From positions 1-46,735 of the forward strand of contig JANWWJ010000006.1 of assembly GCA_025056305.1 (NCBI GenBank): DNA of 46,735 nt, read 5' to 3'. Below the pieces are notes generated by a model. It saw nothing but the letters and a program-made list of their open reading frames with translations. It did not search any database and was not told the DNA's origin. The DNA is from Chitinophagales bacterium. GTDB taxonomy: Bacteria; Bacteroidota; Bacteroidia; Chitinophagales; UBA10324. The first letter of the stretch is position 1. Each line of letters starts with the position of its first letter. The position numbers were made by a program, and so were the translations under genes. Below are positions 35,408 through 42,972 of this stretch, piece by piece.

Positions 35408-36235
35408 ATGAGTCACTACTCACCCGGCGGATTTAATATCCTACCTCCAGCCGTAAAAAATCTGCTCATCCTGAACGGTCTGGCCTACTTGGCCACCATG
35501 GTGTTCTACAATACGTTTCATATCGATTTGGTGCACCCCCTTGGGTTGTATTTTGTTGCTTCGCCAAATTTTCACCTCTATCAATTCATCACACACATGT
35601 TTATGCATGGAAATTTTATGCATATATTTTCAAATATGTTCGCCTTGTGGATGTTTGGCAGTGTTTTGGAAAACACCTGGGGTTCCCTCCGTTTTTTAAT
35701 CTTTTACTTTACGTGTGGGTTGGGTGGGGCCCTGGCTCATCAGGGCGTGACGGCCTATGAATACACGCGCATGATTCAGGCCGTCAATGCATTTCAGCAA
35801 CAGGCTTCACTCGAGACTTTTGCCACCCTTATGGCTCGATATCAGGACCGCATCAACTATACGGCCGTACTTTCTTTCATCGAGCAATGGAAATTAGCTC
35901 CTGACTCGCCGGCTTTTTTAGCGCAATCGCGGGAGTTGGCCATGCAATTGCCGGCAACCTTAAACCGCATTCCGGTTGTCGGAGCCTCAGGGGCCGTATT
36001 TGGCGTGCTGGCTGCCTTTGCTATGCTCTACCCTAACGTCTATCTTTATTTTTATTTTCTCGTACCCATCAAAGCAAAATATTTTGTTTTATTTTATACG
36101 TTGTTTGAACTGTATGCAGGCTTCAGCGGCTCACAAACCGGCGTGGCTCATTTTGCTCATTTAGGTGGAGCGGTTGTGGGCTACTTGCTCACCCGCTGGT
36201 GGAAAAATTGGGATAGCCGCTACCCCTTTCCCTGA
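35408..36235 (+). CDS. Rhomboid-family intramembrane serine protease (first of two)
   Basis: 275 residues with about six transmembrane helices. The catalytic Ser195 lies in GASGAVFG and the catalytic His251 in HFAHLGGA; HMFMHGNFMHIFSNMFALWMFG carries the conserved loop-1 and His/Asn oxyanion region. Rhomboids cut transmembrane proteins within the lipid bilayer. An insertion of ~75 mostly helical residues (about 113-187) sits before the Ser helix, longer than in GlpG. The ATG is 45 bp after mutL and is preceded at 5 bp by TATCTTCG, a one-mismatch -7 element. A second rhomboid gene follows. Confidence 0.9.
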   Translation: MSHYSPGGFNILPPAVKNLLILNGLAYLATMVFYNTFHIDLVHPLGLYFVASPNFHLYQFITHMFMHGNFMHIFSNMFALWMFGSVLENTWGSLRFLIFYFTCGLGGALAHQGVTAYEYTRMIQAVNAFQQQASLETFATLMARYQDRINYTAVLSFIEQWKLAPDSPAFLAQSRELAMQLPATLNRIPVVGASGAVFGVLAAFAMLYPNVYLYFYFLVPIKAKYFVLFYTLFELYAGFSGSQTGVAHFAHLGGAVVGYLLTRWWKNWDSRYPFP

Positions 36236-36509
36236 TCCCGAATTCCCGTTGCAGCGTTTACGGTCCGCTCCGAAATCCCTGGTTGCATGCTGCTGCCCCT
36301 CAGGGTTAGGCAGGGCCAGTCTTCCCGCTCCGCCGTTGCGATCAACAATTGCAGGGCTAAAATGGTTTGCCGGTAAACGGCCAAACGCTTAGAGCGCCGG
36401 TCAACAAACTTGCGCCCCCGATGTCGCCGGTGGTGCAAAAGCCATAACAAATTTTCCTTGAGAATTTGACACCATACGGGTTGCTGTATGTGCGACAAAA
36501 TTCCGAATT
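36220..36509 (-). CDS. Doubtful small reading frame between the rhomboid genes
   Basis: The 252-bp space between the two rhomboid genes has a minus-strand frame that can start at a TTG (36509) and code for about 95 residues, with segments such as LKENLLWLLHHRRHRGRKFVDRR and LAVYRQTILALQLLIATAERED in approximate form. It is Arg/Leu-rich and looks more like a protein than the alternative frames. It would converge on and overlap the first rhomboid gene by 16 bp. No homologue is recognised. A one-mismatch -7 element is poorly placed. It may be a chance frame. Confidence 0.22.
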
Positions 36510-36526
36510 TGGGAAGGCAGAAGAGC

Positions 36527-37432
36527 ATGAGCAACGTATTGTGGCGCGACATTCGCAGCACACTGCGCCGGAATGACGGGGTCGTGTATCGGCTGCTGCT
36601 GGCATTCATCGTTGTATTTGTGCTGCTGCATCTGGCTCGGTTACCTGCTTTTTTTCTGAACCACGCTTTGGATCTGCATGCCTTGATTCGCCCCGTAGCC
36701 TTGCCCGCAGCCCTTCCGGAACTGATCCAGCGCCCCTGGACCATCCTCAGCTATGCCTTTGTTCATATCAATCTTTTTCATCTTTTATTCAATGCACTTA
36801 CCTTGTTTTGGTTTGGTAAGATTTTCTGTGAGTTCATGCAGCCGCGCATGTTGTTTCCCTTATTTCTGACGGGAGCGCTACTGGGCGGGTTCATTTATCT
36901 TGCTGCATACAATTTATTGCCTGCCTTATGGCCAGCCCGGCCCCAAACCCAGCTGATCGGTGCCAGCGCCGGCGTCATGGCCATAATGGTAGCCACAGCA
37001 ACGTTGGTGCCTGAGTACACCATGTTTTTGCTCTTGTTAGGTGCAGTCCGGATCAAATGGATTGCGCTCACATTGCTTGTTTTGAGCATTCTTGCATTAC
37101 CGGGACCAAACAGCGGGGGGCAATTTGCTCATTTGGGTGGTGCCGTCATGGGTTTTGTGTACATCCGTCTGTTGCAGCGAGGTTATGATCTGTTTGGATG
37201 GTTGGAAAAGCTGAGCCAGGGCCAACGGCGCCGACCAATGCGTAAAACCTCGGAACGGCGCTTCGGGGCGTGGAGTACTTCCTTTTTCCCCTCTGCCCCA
37301 CGTCAGGCACCCCTGTCCAAAGAAGAACGACTGAATGCCATTCTGGATAAAATTTCTGCCTCAGGATATGACCATCTCACCCAGGAAGAAAAAGAGTTCC
37401 TGCGGCGTTATGGTGAGGAAAACGAGTCGTAA
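36527..37432 (+). CDS. Rhomboid-family intramembrane serine protease (second of two)
   Basis: 301 residues from the ATG at 36527; an alternative ATG at 36488 adds 13. About six to seven transmembrane helices. The catalytic Ser148 is in GASAGVMA and His202 in QFAHLGGA, so it should be active. HINLFHLLFNALTLFWFG is the conserved loop-1 helix. Unlike the first copy it lacks the 75-residue insertion but has a soluble C-terminal tail of ~85 residues ending in LDKISASGYDHLTQEEKEFLRRY, a DUF6576-like helix seen in Bacteroidota rhomboids. The pair plus the EEP gene next to mutL is an arrangement I recall from other Bacteroidota. Confidence 0.88.
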   Translation: MSNVLWRDIRSTLRRNDGVVYRLLLAFIVVFVLLHLARLPAFFLNHALDLHALIRPVALPAALPELIQRPWTILSYAFVHINLFHLLFNALTLFWFGKIFCEFMQPRMLFPLFLTGALLGGFIYLAAYNLLPALWPARPQTQLIGASAGVMAIMVATATLVPEYTMFLLLLGAVRIKWIALTLLVLSILALPGPNSGGQFAHLGGAVMGFVYIRLLQRGYDLFGWLEKLSQGQRRRPMRKTSERRFGAWSTSFFPSAPRQAPLSKEERLNAILDKISASGYDHLTQEEKEFLRRYGEENES

Positions 37433-37460
37433 GCAGCGAGCCCAAGTACTTTAGTCACGC

Positions 37461-38549
37461 ATGAACATGGTGCGGCAGCTGCTGGCTATAGCCACCATCG
37501 GCCTAAGTGTGCTGCTGGTGGCTTCTGCCTACATCGGCTTGCTAAATCCTGCCCACTGGTGGTTGTTGCCTGCGCTTGGGTTTGCCTATACTTGGCTCAT
37601 GTTGCTTACCGCCGTGTGGGCGACCTGCCTGTTGCTGCTGCGGCCAAAGCTGGCGCTGGTGCCAGCCCTGGCTATGATATGCACAATACCCAGCTTATTG
37701 TTGCATCTGCGATTGCCCGGATCAAGAGATCAGAGCTCTTCAGCGCCGCTTAAACTCATCAGCTACAACGTAAGAAACTTTGATTTATACAATTGGAGTC
37801 AGGAAGGTGTATTATTAGAAAAAATTATAAAACAAATTTCTGATCAACGGCCAGATGTTGCCTGCTTTCAGGAATTCTTCCATGCCGACTCGGGCGTATT
37901 CCGTACCATTGATCGCCTGCAACGAGATTGTGGATTGCCGTACTATGCTGTAGATAAAACGGTGGAGCGCGAAAACTATGGCTTTTGGGGCCTGGCCGTT
38001 TTCAGCCGTCATCCCATCGTCTATCAGCGTGCCCTGCGGTTTGGCAATAAAACCTTCAATTCCGCCTTATTGTGTGGTCTTTCCGTAGCCGGCGACACGT
38101 TGTGGGTGCTCAACGTGCATCTTCAATCCATAGCGTTGGAGGATCCCGACTATAGCTACCTGCAGCAAGTCGGTAGTGAACTGGACTTTGATGTAGGTTC
38201 CCTGCGTTCCATTGCCCGCAAGCTGCTGCATGGATTTCGCACCCGACCGCACCAAGCCGAGCGAGTGCACGCCCTGTTAGACTCCTTGTCGGGTCCTGTG
38301 GTGCTTTGTGGTGATTTCAACGATACTCCCGGCTCTTATGTGTACCGACTGCTTACACGAAAACTCAAGGACGCTTTCCTTCAGGCAGGTTCTTCAGGAC
38401 TGGGCAAGACCTACGCCGGCGTCATTCCTATGCTTCGTATTGATTATATTTTGGTTAATGAACAGATCGAGGTAAACCATTTTGAAGTAAGCCGTCAAAA
38501 GCTCAGTGACCATTATTTGATTTGCTGTCGGTTGTCCGTGAAGCCATGA
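37461..38549 (+). CDS. Membrane-anchored endonuclease/exonuclease/phosphatase (EEP) family protein
   Basis: 362 residues. Two to three N-terminal transmembrane helices (about 5-80) are followed by an EEP domain: LISYNVRNFDLYNW, ACFQEFFH (metal-binding Glu), GLAVFSRHPIV, LWVLNVHLQS, VVLCGDFNDTPGS (catalytic Asp/Asn), RIDYILV and a closing SDHYLI (catalytic Asp-His). All key residues are present. The domain is probably outside the cytoplasmic membrane. Substrates in the superfamily range from DNA to phospholipids and inositol phosphates, so none is assigned. A one-mismatch -7 element TACTTTAG lies 6 bp before the ATG. It is 28 bp after the second rhomboid gene. Confidence 0.85.
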   Translation: MNMVRQLLAIATIGLSVLLVASAYIGLLNPAHWWLLPALGFAYTWLMLLTAVWATCLLLLRPKLALVPALAMICTIPSLLLHLRLPGSRDQSSSAPLKLISYNVRNFDLYNWSQEGVLLEKIIKQISDQRPDVACFQEFFHADSGVFRTIDRLQRDCGLPYYAVDKTVERENYGFWGLAVFSRHPIVYQRALRFGNKTFNSALLCGLSVAGDTLWVLNVHLQSIALEDPDYSYLQQVGSELDFDVGSLRSIARKLLHGFRTRPHQAERVHALLDSLSGPVVLCGDFNDTPGSYVYRLLTRKLKDAFLQAGSSGLGKTYAGVIPMLRIDYILVNEQIEVNHFEVSRQKLSDHYLICCRLSVKP

Positions 38550-38573
38550 TCGGCAATCCCTTCCTTTTGTTCG

Positions 38574-38581
38574 TACCTTTG
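38574..38581 (+). promoter_or_regulatory. -7 promoter element of the sugar nucleotidyltransferase gene
   Basis: TACCTTTG, a perfect TAnnTTTG, lies 22 bp before the ATG at 38604. No TTG at a normal distance. Predicted leader about 15-18 nt. Confidence 0.4.
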
Positions 38582-38603
38582 GCCGCCGACCTTCGCCTAC
38601 GGC

Positions 38604-39602
38604 ATGAAAGCAATCATACCGGTGGCCGGCGCCGGAGCCCGCTTACGGCCACACACCTATACGCAGCCTAAAGCCCTCATTCCTGTCGGAGGTAAACCCA
38701 TCTTGGCTTACATTCTGGATGAGCTTCAAGAAGCCGGCATTCAGGAATACATTTTTGTGATCGGTCACTTAGGTGAAAAAATCCGTGAGTACGTACAGGA
38801 AAAATACCCTAACCTACATGCTCACTACGTGGAGCAGGTGGTTCGTCAGGGTATTGGTCATGCCATTTGGCTGGCCCGACCTTATGTGCAAAAAGGTGAA
38901 CCGGTATTTATTGCGCTGGGTGATAGTGTCTTTGACCTGAGCATGAAAGAGCTGGTGCTGGCACCCACCTCTTTGCTTTGCGTGCGAAAGGTGGACGATC
39001 CCCGCTCCTTTGGCGTGGTGGAAATGGAAGAAAAGAACGGCATGATCCGCCAGTTGGTCGAAAAACCTCAGTTCCCTAAATCCAATCTCGCCTTGGTAGG
39101 CTTGTACAAGATCCTGGAATCCGACCTGCTGTTTGAGGCATTAAATTATTTGATCGAAAATCACATTACCACGCAAGGCGAAATACAGCTCACCGATGCG
39201 TTGATGCGTATGATTGAACAGGGCGTTCCGTTCAAGGGATACAAGGTCAATAACTGGTTTGACTGCGGCAAGAAAGAACAACTGCTGGAAACCAATGCCA
39301 TCTTGTTACGCAAACACGGCGCGCCCAAGCATGCTTCTGCAAAGCTAGAAAACACCGTTTTGATCGAACCGGTAAGTTTGGGGCAGCACGTGGTGCTCAG
39401 TCGCTGTATTGTAGGCCCCAATGTCAGTATTGGCGAACACACACGCATCGACGGCTCCATCATTTCTAACTCCATCATCGGTAGCCACACCGACATTGAG
39501 CGCGTTATGTTGGAAAACAGTCTGGTAGGAAGCGACTGCACCTTGCATGGCGTCTTCCAGCACCTTAATCTGGGCGACGATACCGAAATTGACCTGCGTT
39601 GA
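38604..39602 (+). CDS. Sugar-1-phosphate nucleotidyltransferase (RmlA/GlmU-like, with beta-helix)
   Basis: 332 residues. The N-terminal Rossmann-like nucleotidyltransferase domain has the GAGARLRPHTYTQPKALIPVGGKP signature in segments (GxGxRxxP...PKxxxPV), ALGDSVFD with the metal-binding Asp, and NWFDCGKKEQL. From about residue 245 a left-handed beta-helix of hexapeptide repeats follows (KLENTVLIEPVSLGQHVVLSRCIVGPNVSIGEHTRI), as in dTDP-glucose pyrophosphorylases of the long RfbA type. It would activate a hexose phosphate for envelope polysaccharide synthesis. The exact sugar and nucleotide are not decidable. Confidence 0.88.
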   Translation: MKAIIPVAGAGARLRPHTYTQPKALIPVGGKPILAYILDELQEAGIQEYIFVIGHLGEKIREYVQEKYPNLHAHYVEQVVRQGIGHAIWLARPYVQKGEPVFIALGDSVFDLSMKELVLAPTSLLCVRKVDDPRSFGVVEMEEKNGMIRQLVEKPQFPKSNLALVGLYKILESDLLFEALNYLIENHITTQGEIQLTDALMRMIEQGVPFKGYKVNNWFDCGKKEQLLETNAILLRKHGAPKHASAKLENTVLIEPVSLGQHVVLSRCIVGPNVSIGEHTRIDGSIISNSIIGSHTDIERVMLENSLVGSDCTLHGVFQHLNLGDDTEIDLR

Positions 39603-39642
39603 TGTCCGCAGCAGCTCTTAGATTAATTAAAAAAAGTTTGAT

Positions 39643-40620
39643 GTGACTAACCGCATTTGTGAGTTGTTCGGCATACGTTATCCCCTGGTTCAGGCCGGCA
39701 TGGTCTGGTGTAGTGGATGGCGGTTGGCGGCAGCCGTGAGTCAAGCCGGAGGTTTGGGGCTGATTGGTTCCGGCTCCATGTATCCGGATGTCTTACGCGA
39801 GCATATCCGAAAGTGTAAGGCTGCCACCACCAAGCCGTTTGGGGTAAATGTGCCTTTGCTTTATCCCGACATTGACCAGCACATGAATATCATCGCACAA
39901 GAGGGGGTGCGTATTGTTTTCACTTCGGCAGGTAATCCCGCTACATGGACCGGCTGGCTCAAGCAGCGGGGCATAACGGTAGTACATGTGGTTTCCAGCA
40001 GCCGGTTTGCACGAAAAGCCCAGGAGGCCGGCTGCGATGCGGTGGTAGCAGAAGGTTTTGAAGCCGGCGGTCACAATGGCCGTGAAGAAACCACCACCAT
40101 GGTGCTGGTGCCCTTGGTGGTACAGGCAGTGTCCATTCCAGTCATTGCAGCAGGCGGCATTGCCACCGGCCGGGCTATGGCAGCAGCTATGGCGCTGGGC
40201 GCAGAAGGGGTTCAGATCGGCACCCGCTTTGTCGCCAGCGAAGAATCGTCGGCCCATCCGGCTTTTAAGCAAAAAGTGGTGGCCAGTGGTGAAGGCGATA
40301 CGTTGCTGATGATGAAAAAAGTGGTACCGGTACGTCTGCTGCGCAACCGTTTTTTCGAACAAGTGTACGAAGCAGAACAACGAGGGGCTACGGCCGAAGA
40401 GCTCAAAGCTCTTTTGGGTAGGGCACGTGCCAAACGCGGCATGTTCGAAGGAGACCTCGAAGAGGGAGAACTCGAGATCGGTGAAGTGTGTGCCCAAGTG
40501 AAAGACATCAAACCTGCCGCCCGCATTGTGCAAGACATCATGGAAGAGTATTACCAGGTGTTGCAACACCTGTGTGCCCAGCGGCCACGGGCACACCCCT
40601 CAGCAGACCATACGACTTAA
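39643..40620 (+). CDS. Nitronate monooxygenase (2-nitropropane dioxygenase family)
   Basis: 325 residues of TIM-barrel, FMN-dependent type. ICELFGIRYPLVQAGM and AVSQAGGLGLIGSGSMYP are the conserved N-terminal strands. VVAEGFEAGGHNGREE supplies the catalytic-His region, and AAGGIATGRAMAAAMALGAEGVQIGTRF the phosphate-binding end of FMN. It oxidises nitronates such as propionate-3-nitronate; some relatives are FabK enoyl reductases, which cannot be fully excluded. The start codon is GTG at 39643: an ATG two bases earlier is followed directly by a stop. Its last 21 bp overlap the 3' end of convergent gpsA. Confidence 0.88.
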   Translation: MTNRICELFGIRYPLVQAGMVWCSGWRLAAAVSQAGGLGLIGSGSMYPDVLREHIRKCKAATTKPFGVNVPLLYPDIDQHMNIIAQEGVRIVFTSAGNPATWTGWLKQRGITVVHVVSSSRFARKAQEAGCDAVVAEGFEAGGHNGREETTTMVLVPLVVQAVSIPVIAAGGIATGRAMAAAMALGAEGVQIGTRFVASEESSAHPAFKQKVVASGEGDTLLMMKKVVPVRLLRNRFFEQVYEAEQRGATAEELKALLGRARAKRGMFEGDLEEGELEIGEVCAQVKDIKPAARIVQDIMEEYYQVLQHLCAQRPRAHPSADHTT

Positions 40621-41604
40621 TTGACCAAAAACCCGGTGTACATCTTCGTTTTCATACAACACCTTGTAAGTAGCTTCAGCAATAGGTATAGACACTTGAT
40701 AGCGCTGATTGATTTGGTGAATACACGCTGCGGCATAATAGCCTTCGGCCACCATCCGCATTTGTAACAAGGAAGTGTGTACCGAATAACCACGCCCCAG
40801 CATGGTGCCCAACGTGCGGTTGCGGCTGAAAGGCGAGTAAGCTGTTACCAACAAATCGCCCAGGTAAGCTGAATCTTTAATGTCGCGCGTGAGGGGTTGC
40901 ACCACACGAAGAAACCGCTCCATCTCTTCAATGCAGTTGGAAAGGAAAACGGCGATGAAGTTGTCACCGTAATCCAAGCCGATGTAAATGCCCGCAGCTA
41001 TGGCGTAAATGTTTTTTAGCACTGCACTGTATTCGGTACCATATAGATCGTCGGATAAGGAACATTGCACATAAGCGCAACGCAGCAATGGGGCCACTTG
41101 TGCGGCAGTGGTTTCGCTGCGGGCAGCCAGCGTGAGGCAGGTAAGTTTTTCTAAAGCCACTTCTTCGGCATGTGATGGCCCGCTGATGTTAACGATTTGG
41201 CTTTCCGGCACTCTACAGCTGCGCTGCAAAAAGTCAGCAATCAGTTCGTTTTTTTCCGGAATCATGCCCTTGATGGCCGACACCACTATTTTGTCGCTCA
41301 AAAAGATCGGATCAACCTGCTGCAAAACCTGGCGCACAAAAGCAGATGGTATAGCCAAGAACACTATGGGTGCTGCCCGCACCACCGTTAGCAAATCGGT
41401 TGAAGGTTCAATGAGGGCAGGATTAAATTCAACGGCACTCAGGTAGCGTGGATTATGTCTGTGGGTACGCAAGGCATGCGCTATGGCGGGATCCCGCATC
41501 CACCAATGCACGCGCACATTGTTGGTGTTTAGCACCTTAACCAATGCCGTCGCCCAACTGCCGCCCCCCAGCATAGCTGCAGTGGCCGACACGTTTGATT
41601 GCAT
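40600..41604 (-). CDS. gpsA: Glycerol-3-phosphate dehydrogenase [NAD(P)+]
   Basis: 334 residues. It reduces dihydroxyacetone phosphate to sn-glycerol-3-phosphate for phospholipid synthesis. AAMLGGGSWATALVKVL is the N-terminal dinucleotide-binding loop, PAIVFLAIPS-like region binds the cofactor, VVSAIKGMIPE and NISGPSHAEEVAL contain the substrate loop, and the central Lys of TEYSAVLKNIYAIAAG is the catalytic residue; RNRTLG lies in the helical domain. It follows the adaptor gene by 24 bp on the same strand and may be read through from it. The 3' ends of gpsA and the convergent nitronate monooxygenase overlap by 21 bp. Confidence 0.95.
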   Translation of the reverse strand: MQSNVSATAAMLGGGSWATALVKVLNTNNVRVHWWMRDPAIAHALRTHRHNPRYLSAVEFNPALIEPSTDLLTVVRAAPIVFLAIPSAFVRQVLQQVDPIFLSDKIVVSAIKGMIPEKNELIADFLQRSCRVPESQIVNISGPSHAEEVALEKLTCLTLAARSETTAAQVAPLLRCAYVQCSLSDDLYGTEYSAVLKNIYAIAAGIYIGLDYGDNFIAVFLSNCIEEMERFLRVVQPLTRDIKDSAYLGDLLVTAYSPFSRNRTLGTMLGRGYSVHTSLLQMRMVAEGYYAAACIHQINQRYQVSIPIAEATYKVLYENEDVHRVFGQLSRMVC

Positions 41605-41628
41605 CTTTTCAGTTCTAAAAAATGCAAG

Positions 41629-42963
41629 TTAGCGGGTCACCGTTTTTTCTGATGCAGGCACCAACTTTTCTTTAGACACCACTTTGACGGGATCTCCATC
41701 GCTCAGCAGCCGGCTGACGGCTGCATAGGGGCCACTGATCACCTGCTCTGTGCCATCAAGGCCAGAAATGATTTGAATGTATTGGTCGTCTTGGATGCCG
41801 GTTACCACCTGTCGTTCGCGGGCCTTGCCTGCTTCTAAAACGAAAACAACTTCTCGCAAGTTCCGCATGTTCCGTTCGTTATTGTTTCCCGCTTGCCTGG
41901 CAGTGTCAGCCCTGGTAGTGACGGCCTGAATGGGTACGGCAAGCACATGCTCTGCACGACGGGTTAGAATGGTTGCTGCAGCCGTCATACCCGGCAGAAA
42001 CGGAAAACGCAAGCGCAGCGAATCCATGATGCGCCGGTTGACATCGTTGAGCAAAAGAATTTTTACCTGAAAGTTGGTGACCTGTTCGGTCTGACCCAAC
42101 GCAGCTTCTGTGGCTGACATGCCAATGCTTTTGACGACGCCACGGAACACTTCGCCTGGATAGGCATCAACTTCCACTTCGGCTGAGTCACCCACACTAA
42201 CACGCAACACATCGTTTTCACTGATTTCCACCCATGCTTCCATCGTACGCAGATCGCTGATGTGCATGATGGTGGTGCCTTCCATCTGAGCGGTACCCAG
42301 TACGCGTTCACCTTTTTCTACATTCAGCTTGGTGACGATGCCGCTCATGGGGGCGAAAATCATTGTCTTTCGCAGGTCTTCATGGGCTTCTTTCACACCA
42401 GCCTCGGCACTGCGTACGTTGTATTGAGCTGCTTCCACATTCATGCGGGCACCTTCAGCATTGGCCCCTGCTGATTTATAGGCAGAGACGATGCTTTCCC
42501 ATTCAGCTTCAGAAATGACCCCTTGCTCCAAGAGCCGCTTGTTTCGCTCATAATTTTTTTGTTGTCGCTCCAGCTCGGCAGCGGCTTGCGTATAGGCAGC
42601 TTGCGCTTGCAATAAGTTGGCCTTCGCGGTGTTTAGAGAAGCCACAGCCCGGTCATAAATAGCCTGATAGATGTCGGGTTTAATGCGCACCAGCAACTGA
42701 CCTTCGCGCACACTATCTCCTTCGGCGACAAACAGCTCAACAATTTCACCGGAAACGTCAGGACTGATTTTGACATCGGTCTGGGCGTAGATTTTACCAT
42801 TGGCCGAAACCCGTTCCACAATGGTACGCCGCACCACAGAGTCAACCGTAACTTCTGTGGCCCGCCCAGCACCAAACCAGCCGCGTTGGCGGCCCATGAC
42901 GGTCAAAACGACCAATCCAAGGGCCACCGCCGTCAGCACATACAACCATCGCTTAAAGGTCAT
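41629..42963 (-). CDS. HlyD/RND-type periplasmic adaptor subunit
   Basis: 444 residues. One N-terminal membrane helix (about 6-24) leads a barrel-sandwich/lipoyl half (VVRRTIVERVSANGKIYAQTDVKISPDVSGEIVELFVAEGDSVREGQLL). A coiled-coil hairpin (about 95-205, with repeated Ala/Glu/Arg heptads) follows, then the second lipoyl half (KTMIFAPMSGIVTKLNVEKGERV) and beta-barrel and membrane-proximal domains. It joins an inner-membrane transporter to TolC, in the style of MacA. The TolC-type gene is directly upstream, 9 bp away, but no ABC or RND permease is in the window on either side; gpsA follows instead. Confidence 0.92.
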   Translation of the reverse strand: MTFKRWLYVLTAVALGLVVLTVMGRQRGWFGAGRATEVTVDSVVRRTIVERVSANGKIYAQTDVKISPDVSGEIVELFVAEGDSVREGQLLVRIKPDIYQAIYDRAVASLNTAKANLLQAQAAYTQAAAELERQQKNYERNKRLLEQGVISEAEWESIVSAYKSAGANAEGARMNVEAAQYNVRSAEAGVKEAHEDLRKTMIFAPMSGIVTKLNVEKGERVLGTAQMEGTTIMHISDLRTMEAWVEISENDVLRVSVGDSAEVEVDAYPGEVFRGVVKSIGMSATEAALGQTEQVTNFQVKILLLNDVNRRIMDSLRLRFPFLPGMTAAATILTRRAEHVLAVPIQAVTTRADTARQAGNNNERNMRNLREVVFVLEAGKARERQVVTGIQDDQYIQIISGLDGTEQVISGPYAAVSRLLSDGDPVKVVSKEKLVPASEKTVTR

Positions 42964-42972
42964 AGACAGTGG

